From positions 230,578 through 294,577 of the forward strand of contig SSNU01000109.1 of assembly GCA_012064415.1 (NCBI GenBank): DNA of 64,000 nt, given 5' to 3'. This document shows positions 45,063 through 55,400 of the stretch, one piece after another. How positions within the stretch are numbered: the stretch's first letter is position 1; every line of letters begins with the position of its first letter. A program made the translations under genes and the position numbers. Below the pieces are notes generated by a model, which was not told the DNA's origin, did no database searches, and worked only from the letters and a program-made list of their open reading frames with translations. The DNA is from Gyrodactylus bullatarudis. Lineage: Eukaryota; Platyhelminthes; Monogenea; Gyrodactylidea; Gyrodactylidae.

Positions 45063-46325
45063 AATTTACAGTGTAAATCTGGCAGTAATGGTTTAGGTTT
45101 TCATCTAGAGTCTAAGCATAGGATATCATTCAATAACTCTGGATACCTTGAGAATTATAAATTTGATGAACGCAAGTTTCATCCAAGGTCTAAGAGACAG
45201 TGGAATTTCAACCACAATCTTCTGCTATCAATCCTCGAATGCAGGATTTCTCTCAACTGTGTGAATAAAAAATCTATTAAGATTTTATTTGGACTTGAAA
45301 CTTCTGAGTTGAATATTGGGCTAATACATTTAGAACAATTTTAATATCGTTTAGTCTTTAATAGTGAATTCTTGAAGCTACTTACAAGTAATTACAGGTT
45401 TAAATACTGTAAAAAACCTTGCGTTTCTAAACTAAACATTAGCCGAATATTGTGAGTGGATGGACTCTATCTAATAGATATCTGTTCCAAACTTACAATA
45501 TCATATATGACAGAATAGTAAGGCAATCATTAATTTATTGTAATTTAGTCTTTACTCCTTGAAAATGCGTTTGACCAAAACTTTGTTTGTTGTCTGAATC
45601 AGGACATCTGGCAACGTACCAATAAAGTAGATTTAATTGATGAAAGAATAGCATTAATTTACTCAGTATTTTTTACAGATTATTACGGTGCTCTTTAATA
45701 ATGAAGTTAGTAATTCTAGGTATTATTGGAAGCCTGGGAAGTATTGGATTCAAGACCAAAGTTTTCGATCACATATATAGTGAAGGGGTGTAAATCAAGT
45801 ATACGCTAATTCAAGGTTCGTTTGAAATGATTAAAGATTTCAAATTCCATAATTAGTCAAAAGCAAGAAAATCAGTCCATTAGATTTCAACTTGAGATTC
45901 TCAAGTGATTAGACTTGCGTCATTAAATTTAGAAAGAAGGCACCAGAGATACTTTTTCAACGAATCTATGTCAATCAGATATTCGTAGAGAATAGCTAAA
46001 AGACTTTTTGGACAAAATAAAAGGCTTTAATATCTCATGAATTTTTCATTTTACATTTCTTTCTTTGAAATGCAATCAAACTAGCAACAACCTAAAAATT
46101 TTAATGCAATCCTCAAAAGAATTATGATACATAAACTTTCTCACCAATTTCATTTAACTAAAACAGTATTTATAGAAGGGTGTAGAGAATCATGTCCAAT
46201 GGCTATTCTTCTTTTGTCAAATTCAGTCTACTGCTAGTAACTTAACTAATTTGCAAGACATGGGGCTTAATGACATTTTGTCTAGCTATTCAATTTATTT
46301 TCATATGACATTCCAGGTAGAATGA
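45063..46325 (+). pseudogene. Degraded protein-coding region, family unknown
   Basis: Successive plus-strand stretches read like protein but are broken by stops and shifts: 45,063-45,345 (GYLENYKFDERKFHPRSKRQ, ISLNCVNKKSIKILFGLETS), continuing in the same frame after a TAA to ~45,450 (YRLVFNSEFLKLLTSNYRF); ~45,555-45,690 (NQDIWQRTNKVDLIDERIAL); ~45,700-45,780; and ~46,090-46,320 (AILKRIMIHKLSHQFHLTKT). None has a recognised motif. The distribution suggests one decayed gene of ~1.2 kb, probably from a mobile element, ending just before the hAT MITE. Confidence 0.4.
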
Positions 46326-46554
46326 AAATAAATTTTATTCACATTTCCTTTCTTTCGACATGTCAGGAAAATTCTCCTCTTCATATCATGTATTTCAAGA
46401 TTGAATTGATTGCAATAATAAAAAGAAAAAAACATTCAAGGTTGACAAATCAGTTTAATTCGATTTTTACATTATCTGTAGACTAGGGATAACTTTAAAG
46501 AAATAATTTTTCGAAAATTCTCAGATGCCTACATAAATAAAGATCCTTTATAAT

Positions 46555-47131
46555 TAGGGCCTCAAAAATAGTAGTATCTCATAAACTCAAAAATAAGTAG
46601 AAAAAATTACTTTCAAGAAAATTTAAGAGATTTTGACTAAATAAATAGTCTTCTAGTGTAAATTGTTGCAGAATTTTTAGGTCAATCTTGTGTCGACAAA
46701 ATTTCTGATTTTTGTTCAAATTTTTTTCCATGATAGAAAATGACCCTTCAACTGTTCTTGTGCATATTTTACAAAATACATACATTCTATATATCCTTTT
46801 AGTTGAAATTTGAATTTCATGGAAGAATATTATCCAACAAAAAGCTACGATCTCGATGCTATTTTCTTCCATGATGAAGGCTCGATATCAGGAATATAGC
46901 TATCAATTCATCGAAAATTTTGATTGGTAGCTAGTTGAGGAATAATATATTCTGAGATTAAATTTGAAAAATAGTACAATAAAGTACCTGAGCAACACTT
47001 TAGTACAGAAATAGTACCAGCTATCTTTTAAATAGGATTAGGTAAGCAGATATTTTCTTCAGATTATTAAAACTCAGCCAGTCCTTTGTCTAGAGTAAAA
47101 ATAGACCAAATAGTACTTTTTTGAGGCCCTA
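46555..47131. mobile_element. hAT-type MITE with perfect 8-bp target duplication
   Basis: 577 bp with inverted ends TAGGGCCTCAAAAA. The 8 bp TTTATAAT are duplicated exactly at 46,547-46,554 and 47,132-47,139. Ends and duplication length fit the hAT superfamily. The minus-strand frame inside (46,579-46,872, 97 codons) is Phe/Ile-rich and unlikely to be real, so the element is non-autonomous. Confidence 0.85.
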
Positions 47132-47197
47132 TTTATAATACATTTAAGAATTGTAGGTCGAGAACTTTTGAATCGAACTACTTTTGAGCATAATGTA

Positions 47198-48388
47198 AAC
47201 CTAATTGACATGAAGATGAGAATTTACCATTTTTACAAAAAACTCGATATTTTTTTCTCTGGATTCACAGAAAAAAATAATTTTTCTGAATTCTAAAATG
47301 GCATGAGCTAATAAGATGTGGATACAATCAATTTCACACATGATGACTCGAGATAAATTAAATTTTTCACGGAGGTTTTGATTTATACCTCTCTGCCCCA
47401 AAATTCCAATTAATCAGCGTTGAGCACTCATTAGCCAATAAGGAATAAGCAGTTTTTCACCTCATCCTCAATTCTTTAAACCTTCTTAAAATTAATATAC
47501 TTTAACTTGGTTTTGCTCATTATATATCATTCGAACGGGAATTTTCTCCTCTTTTCAATTCTCTCCTAACAAAGGAATAATAACAAAGATAGAATAACTA
47601 TGTTATTTCAACTTTTTACATTAAGAGACTTACACCATTCGATAGAGCATAAAATTTTATGCATTATTTCAAAAAATCAAATCATAATCACGAGATTTGC
47701 CAGAATAGTTCGAGAAACAAAATTTGAACCAAAAAAAATCGATATTGAAAAATACATCATCCTAAAATCCCAATCTAACCAAAATGGATAGACAGAATGG
47801 AAATCTTGATAAAGTCACATGTTTTTCAGATAAAATTGATCGCAAATTGTTGAGTTTGATGAGAAAACAGACATTCGACTATTTTAATATATATTTCAAA
47901 GAATTGAAGGTTTACGTTGTACCTATAAGAAAAATTTTCGACCTTGTTACTCATTCTGACAAAAGAAATACAAAATCACATTTGATCTCTCTGTCTAATG
48001 GTGATCCGAGGAAAAAAGCTTATTAATCAACCTTTTTCTCTGTAATCACGAAAGCAAATTATCCAAAATCTGGAAGTTTAATATTTTCTCGGAAACAGTA
48101 AGATCTTCGCTGTTTCTATGGCCAAATTCGTTCAATGTTTATCCTAAATATCATCACTTAACTGCTTCGAATCATCGAAATCGATAAAAAAGGTGAAATT
48201 TGGTGCATTTACGAAATTCGAAAAACGGCCTAATTTTGGTCAGATTGAATTTTTTTCGGAATTGTTGCGAATATCCGCATCTCATTCCGTTTTAAAATTC
48301 AGAAAAATATTCTTTTCCTGTGAATCCGGAGAAAAATATCGTGTTTTTTGTAAAAATATTAAATTCTCATCTTTATGTCAGCTAACTT
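47198..48388. mobile_element. Foldback element related to family A, 1.19 kb, TA-flanked
   Basis: Inverted ends of ~110 bp: left AACCTAATTGACATGAAGAT, right (reverse complement) AAGTTAGCTGACATAAAGAT, both followed by GAGAATTTA..ATTTTTACAAAAAAC and CTC.GGATTCACAG. TA is present immediately outside both ends (47,196-47,197; 48,389-48,390). The body contains frames of 60-90 codons without motifs. It belongs with family A by its terminal sequence but is longer. Confidence 0.75.
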
Positions 48389-48440
48389 TACAAGAATTAA
48401 TCAATCATGATTTACTTGAGCAAATAATCAACTTTCAATA

Positions 48441-49146
48441 TGTTACCGTGAGTCTGGGAAATCAGTGAGTGTCAGTAATTCACTAGTGTATGTTCGTAAT
48501 AAGCGTGACTTTAGTGAATCTAGCTAATAAGCCCTCATTACCCAAACACACTGAGAAGGTCACTGAATTCAACAGCATTAAAAATTTATTTATTGCCATA
48601 AGTAAGAGAATGATCTAGAGTTACATAAAACTTGATTCTTTTCACATTTACAGGTCAGGGTTTTACAATTTGAGTCAATCAAATTTGAACATTCCCTGTC
48701 CATTTCCAAAGGGAAATTTGTGCATCGATCTCTCCTAATGAACACTCATCTTCTTTGACACACATGTAATTCATTAGTTGCTGCCAATTTATTCACGGTA
48801 CCATGAATATTTTGATCTTCGAAAAGACACTTGTTCATTACTCTCAGTTACTACATCAATTATTATTGATTCGAAATCGCCCCTTCCTCTATCAAAGTCT
48901 GGAATTTGTATTTTACAGTTGTCGTCTATCTTGAAAGTAAGAATTTTGTTCTCTTATTTTGCCAGTATCTTGATAATTTTCCTTCGAAAATTAATCCCTC
49001 AGACATACACTTCCTTCAATTCACTGACCTTCCCAGTGTGTTTGGGTAATGAGGGCTTATTGGCTAGATTCACTAAAGTTACACTGATTACGAACATACA
49101 CTAGTGAATTACTGACACTCACTGATTTCCCAGACTCACGGTAACA
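48441..49146. mobile_element. 706-bp TIR element with 4-bp duplication (Ginger-like?)
   Basis: Inverted ends of ~130 bp, starting TGTTACCGTGAGTCTGGG, nearly identical on both sides (48,441-48,570 and 49,019-49,146). AATA flanks it at 48,437-48,440 and 49,147-49,150. TGTNR ends with 4-bp duplications are described for Ginger DNA transposons, so that assignment is possible; a short AT-rich duplication alone is weak evidence. Non-coding (one 108-codon frame without motifs). Confidence 0.72.
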
Positions 49147-49481
49147 AATACATTTAGATGGGAAAATCATTCAAGCTATTCCCAACACCTCTTGGACTTT
49201 CTTAGAACCTACAAGTGTTTCACATCATTAGAACCACCTTTAAAAGTCCTATGGAATTTCAGATAGGAAATATTTTTGCTTATTTTCAAAAAATGAAATT
49301 TAAAATAGAACTAAGAATAGCGCTCTCTACTAAAGTCTGTAGTGCTTGGTAAGATAAAATTGGAATTTGCCAAGATACAAGTATAAATTTTATATATCAA
49401 ACTTCCATTTAATCTCTTTTATTTTGAGTTGGCTGAATTTCTATTTTTGTGCACGTTTTGATCTGAAAACTTTTGTAGATT

Positions 49482-49745
49482 ACGGAGAAAAAGGTTGATT
49501 AATAAGCTTTTTTCCTCGGATCACCATTAGACAGAGAGATCAAATGTGATTTTGGATTTCTTTTGTCAGAATGAGTAACAAGGTCGAAAATTTTTCTTAT
49601 AGGTACAACGTAAACCTTCAATTCTTTGAAATATATAATAAAATAGTCGAATGTCTGTTTTCTCATCAAACTCAACAATTTGCGATCAATTTTATCTGAA
49701 AAACATGTGACTTTATCAAGATTTCAATACTAAAGTTTCCATTCT
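49482..49745. repeat. Inverted partial copy of the 47.8-48.0 kb segment
   Basis: About 250 bp are the reverse complement of 47,797-48,045 at high identity (shared boxes: CATGTGACTTTATCAAGATT, GGTACAACGTAAACCTTCAA, GGATCACCATTAGACAGAGA). One short insertion separates the copies near the outer end. The pair brackets the TIR element at 48,441-49,146. Confidence 0.8.
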
Positions 49746-50611
49746 CTTTGATACCAAATTAGTTTTATAGTCTTTCACTAGGGTTTATCTCATGATCCAT
49801 AGTTAATTCTACAGTCTGCTTAGGTCGTTAACAAGTTATCTATTTTTATCATGTAAAGTTGCAAAGAACATTCTGTCTGCTTTTATTAGAATTCCAAAAT
49901 TGCTGTACTAAGTCAGATGAATCTTAATATACAGCTGAAGATAAGTATAAAGTTAGCGAATAGTTTAATTTCATAAGATTTTCAACAAAATAAATAAATA
50001 ATAATTATAATTCAATGACGATATTGACCAAAAGAATGATATTTATCTGCAACTTAATTGGATATCCTTAATAAATCCCATAATAAATTCCTATCAATAA
50101 TATAATTCATAGCAATTATTGTGTTTTTGTATGATTAATTTTTAAAACATGAACATTGTCCCTACATATTTACTTCTAAGTAGTAACATGATTGATTGTT
50201 ACATAAAAAGTTATTTCTTCAAAGCCTCGTTTCGAACCACAAGTTTATCAAAATCATTTCTGCATAATTTCATGTATTTTCAATGTTCACTTTTACTTAC
50301 TACTAGGGCGGTCATAAAATAGCATTTAGAACCCATATTTTGAAGAGAAAATACTATCACTTTCGATAGCAGAAATAAGTTTCTATAATTTTTGAGGCGG
50401 CAAAAGACTCAAGATTCAGAAAAGAAATTATGCAATATGCAATGAAAATATTATTATTTTTATTTAAACTTGTATATCATTAAAGTATACAAATAGAAGT
50501 GTAGAGATTAAGAAAAAATCTGAGCACTTAAAATAATATGGAACAAAAATTCTCTGCAGTACTGGATACTGTATAAATAAATGCACATGGGCTGAATGTT
50601 TTGCTGTTTGG
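49746..50611. other. UBR3 downstream region
   Basis: AT-rich; contains the likely 3' UTR of UBR3 on the minus strand. No other gene recognised. Confidence 0.45.
50459..50464 (-). promoter_or_regulatory. Possible UBR3 polyadenylation signal
   Basis: AATAAA on the minus strand about 150 nt past the UBR3 stop (50,612-50,614). It is the closest canonical hexamer seen. In AT-rich sequence such hexamers also arise by chance. Confidence 0.35.
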
Positions 50612-52483
50612 TTAGTTAGAACTTGTCCATTTGTTGAGAACATATCTGAATGAATGGGTGACCCATTGCTTTTCTAATAAATTCAATCTGTTCTCATTCA
50701 AGAATAATGGTTTTCCTCGTCTAAAATTGGAAATAATTAATTTTGTCAAGAAATAGAACATCGTTGATAATAAAATCTCAAATGAAACTATAATGAAAAT
50801 TATCACATCTGAAGGCTTTTCAACACCAAAGACATGATAACGAATCCATTGTGATGAGACCAACAAGATTCTGAGTGAATTTAAAGTTGATTAAGAATTA
50901 AATAATTTAAACCAAAATAAAGTGTGAATTAAAAGGTATTTCGTTAGAATTGACCCTTTTATCAAGGAATTCTTTAAATGATTACTTAAAAGTAGATAGT
51001 GGAAAAGTGAAGCTAGTTAATATGAAGTTGGGAATTTTTAATTTTAACAAAAATTCAATCTTTTATCAAAAAATTTGAAATTGATAATAATTTCCAATTC
51101 TGGATGATGTGACCCACTTTAATCAATTGAATAAAAAAAAATTTTTTAGTTGGTGGCAAATTCCCATTTTTAAGCCCAAAATGAGAGCACGGTAAAAGGA
51201 GTTTACAAGATCAAGATTAGACATGGGAACCAAATTTGCTAAACGTGGTCTGATTATTAATCTGAGGATCAAGAAGGATTCGAATTTTGTTTTATCAAAC
51301 TGAGCGGGTCTTAAAAATTTCCAATGGTAATCATCTGGTTCCTTTTCTAATTTTGATCTTGAAAAAAGATCATTTGACGGCCCAAAAAATCAACAAAGAT
51401 GATGAACTCAAATTTCTTTAAAATTGGAATTGGCGTCAATTCAAAATTACACTACATTTTTCCTGAAATTTTTTAAAATTAATTTTAAAATTTTGGTGAA
51501 AATTGAAATCTTTGTAAAAATCAAAACTCTAAATTTCACTGGCTAAAAATATGTCAGAAAAAAATGGTTTTTGATCATTACAAGGTTTCATTATCCTGCA
51601 TACTAGACCGAGATGAAATTTTCCAAAATTTCTAAATTCGCTCATCGTTATGATAAATTTAATCTTCAAGTATTCTAATATTATCCCAACAAATTTCGCT
51701 TCAAAATACCTTTTAAAGAATGTCCTTTTTCTACTTCTGGAATAAGATAAACAAACTTGAAAAAATTTTCAAATTGAAAATGCTTTTTTGGCCGTAAGAT
51801 CAATTTGACAAAAAAATTTTTACAATATTTCAATCATTTTTGTAATTTTTCGGAAGAAATAATGTGAATTCAAGTTAAAATTATGCAAATAAAACACTTA
51901 AAAATGTTTTTAATTTGTAAATGTTTGCAATTTTGTTCCAATCTTATTCCAGAAGCATAAAGAGATATTTTGAAGCGAAATTTTGCGGGATTAAATTTAT
52001 CAAATCATTGGGCGATTTTAGTAATTCTGAAAAAGCCTACTGCATACTGATTTCGAGTATCCATCGAATCCCTGGTGTCTCATTTATAAATAGACTCAGA
52101 CCAGAAAAGGTTGAAATATAAGCAATATCTTAATTAACTCACATCAAGTTTATATCTTCTTCTCCATAAGAGTCGAGGTAAACAGAGCCCCATGTGCATA
52201 CTTCAATGCCAAGAGAAACGTGAATCAGCGAGGAGTTAATCTCTATCATAACCCCATTAAAGCCGGAACAACAATACGAATGTTCAAGCATTGCATTTGT
52301 TATACTGGATGAGCATAAAATGCAGACCAATTGGCCACAAATTAGGCACAAGGCATTCTCTTGGAAATCATGCTTGGTTACTGAGCAAGAAATGGTGTGA
52401 AACTTGTTGAAGAGACTATCGAAATTCTTTGGTAGTCGATAGAGCCTTGGTGGATATAGTTCCCGTCCCAAGGTTAATATAGG
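50612..52483 (-). CDS. Ubr3: UBR3 C-terminal autoinhibitory-type domain (last two exons)
   Basis: Exons: 52,143-52,483 and 50,612-50,720. They encode YPPRLYRLPKNFDSLFNKFH, a Cys/His zinc site (CLICGQLVCILC, then HSYCC), WGSVYLDSYGEED and the final helix ending NKWTSSN. This layout matches the conserved C-terminal domain of UBR ligases. The intervening 1.4-kb intron contains a foldback family A copy. Confidence 0.88.
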
Positions 52484-55400
52484 CTAGATGGAAGTATTTG
52501 AGTTGAAATGAGTTTATAAACTACTTTTTCAACTTTTTATTACATTTGGAATAGGTGAAAAAATATTTCTACTGCTGTATTTTTCAAAATTTATTTGCAA
52601 AAAAAATCTAAAGCTAGTTGACTTTTTTGCATCAAGATTAGACAAAGAAAGAAAAAGTATGCCATAATTTTCATAAAAAATATTTTTTTTTCATATAGTG
52701 AAGGTGCTCCAGTTCTTGGAGAGAAAATTGAGATTTTCAGAAAATATAGGTAAGTGTAGATGACAATAATTTATGAACTTATGATTTTTAGACATTATAT
52801 TTTCACCAGCCAGATTGTGTTATGTTGATCTGATTTGTAGGTGTTATAAAATTGAGATTTGTCAATAAAAAATTTTACAGAAGCATAATTTTTGAAAAGG
52901 TTTTTACGTTTTTGATACTTCAAGGACTACTGTAACCTAATTGAGGTAGGTTTCTTCCCTACAAGTTGCTTAAATAGGCATAAAATTGAGTTGGAGTTGA
53001 GGATTTTCGAAATAAATAGGTAAATAGCATGGAAACTCAAAGAGTCAAAGGAAACTTTTCTCCTGCTCTATTGTTGAGAATTTATTCCTGAACAAGATGA
53101 TGACATTTCTGTCTTTCTATGTCAATAATTTTTTTCTCAATTGAAAGAAAAACACTGCAAGTCGGGTTTTCAGTTTTTACTGAATAATTTGAAAACTCTA
53201 TTGTAGAGTTTTTCAAGAAGCACATATCTGAAAAAATTCTCTACAAAAGTGGAAAATATCATTGAGTAGAATTTTTCAATGTGAGACTGTGTTATGATTC
53301 ATAACCTATAAATCGGAACATTATCAAAAGTCTTGTCTTGCATTTTCTTATTGAAATTCTTATTTTGAATTTTCCTATAAAATATTTTTTTCATCTTCGT
53401 ATTTGGCCTTTTGAATGAAATTTTTACTTTTGAATTTAATAACTTGACTTTTGATTTTATTTATTTTCCAACTACGGAATGGAAGTTGTAAGCCTTATTA
53501 ATGAATTTTTCATTTCTTTGTTATTGGAGCAGTGTTATTTATCCTATTGATTTTCATTTGATTTCTTGTTGGTCTTTAAATGGTATATAATTTATTTTCG
53601 GTTTTAAAGTAAGATAAGGATCCTATGTTATTATTTTCGGCGATATTAAGGGTTAAGATAAATAGATTGATTCCAAAACAGAAAATAAAACAAATGAAAA
53701 TGTCATCGACTTACGCCCAAATGCTCTTTTGGAACATTTACATTTGAATGTCTCTGGATCCAGCCAAGACATTTTTCAACAACGAATGAATCATCGGGAA
53801 TAAATTCATTTTGGTCAGCTGGCTTAAAGGTTTTGGCGAATAAATCACAAACTACCCAGAGAATATGGCTTGTGAGATTCATCAAGGTAACTGGTTCATC
53901 TGTTTTCACGGGAAGATCGAGGAATTTCAGGATTTTGAAAAACTCCTCAATATGTGAAGGTTGCATGTCAAACATAGTGAATTCGTCCTTGAGTTGAAAA
54001 AAATTCATTCATATTTAAATAATATAAATCAAGTATTAATTTCTGTTTTGAGTAGAATGGATCACTTAGATTTTAACTGAAAATATTAAGAAAGGTATTT
54101 TTAATTCTAAATCCATAAGGATTCATATTATAGGATGGATTGCGGATAAAAAACTCTGGATCATTATAAATCGATAAAATTTGACACAAGAAGAAACAAT
54201 CGTAATTTTTACAAACCTCAGTTTGTTGATCTATTTCAATGAAAGACTTTTCTGATTTCTCCAACGCCAGAACTAAATAAGTCCAATTTGGCACTGTAGT
54301 TGACTGCCATCTAGCTTTTAGTAGGGCTGCTATCCTTAGGAAGGGCAACAGGGAAGCAATGAGGTATGCTCCGAAAAGATGGCTCTTTTGTAAAGAATCG
54401 ACACTAGGAATCATCAAGTAGGTGATTGCCTCGAACGGTCGTCTCTCGCCAATGTCATCGAAATAATCTGAAATGTATCTGGATTCTTTCAGGTACTGAT
54501 AAATCCCTTTAAGGTGATTAAATAAATGTTGATCAACATGGTCTCGTCTAGTTGAAAAGAACTCATTCAATGGTTTTTTCTTGCGTTGATTCAATAGGAG
54601 ACTAAAAAGATTCTTCGCATAGCATACACAGAACATGGTTTCAGTCCAAACTCTAAGACTCACTACAAAGAGAAGATGGTTATTAAAGTTTTGAACTTTT
54701 TTTACTCAATCCTGAACTTACATTCGTCTGGCCATAAATGTGGAATAATCGATAGATAGACATCAATCGTATCAGATGAGATCAGTTTGAGGCTAGAGTG
54801 AAAAATGATCAATTTAATTTTACTGGAAAATTATTATTGTGAATAATTTCTCAATTTTCCTCATAAAAAACGTTCCTAAATACCCATTATGGGTAAGGTA
54901 AGTTGAATGAATATATTGCTAAATTCCTATATTTTAAAACATTTTCAATATTGAAAAGTTGCTTATCAAAATTTCCGAAAATCATTTACTTCGATGCCGA
55001 TACAGCCTGAAAAATTTTTTTTTCAGCTATTAAAGATTTCTTAAAAACTACCTTTTCGTAGCTCAAAATGACCATGCAATGGGTTGTAGTAATGGCTAAT
55101 TTTCAGAACTTGGAAAATCTCTAATATCATCTTTTTTCTTCAAGTCGCTATTATACTAATAATTACTATATATTCTTCGGCAATGCATTATTTACTTTTC
55201 GATTTCACAATTATCCATAGAGAACTCATTCAAAATCGACGGAATAATCTGTGCAAATAATTGTTTTGAAGAGTACAATTTGGATGTGTAGTAGATGAAC
55301 TCATCTAGAAAATATGAATAGATTAATTTGATATTAAACTAAATTACTAAATTGATCACAATTGGGAGTATGAAAAAATGTAACTCACTCCATGAACAGC

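Noticed and set aside
44668..45096. 142-codon plus-strand open frame
   Set aside because: The opposite strand over the same interval has more protein-like composition; this frame looks like its shadow.
46579..46872. 97-codon minus-strand frame inside the hAT MITE as a transposase remnant
   Set aside because: Phe/Ile/Leu-rich with no hAT dimerisation or zinc-finger motif; the element is treated as non-coding.
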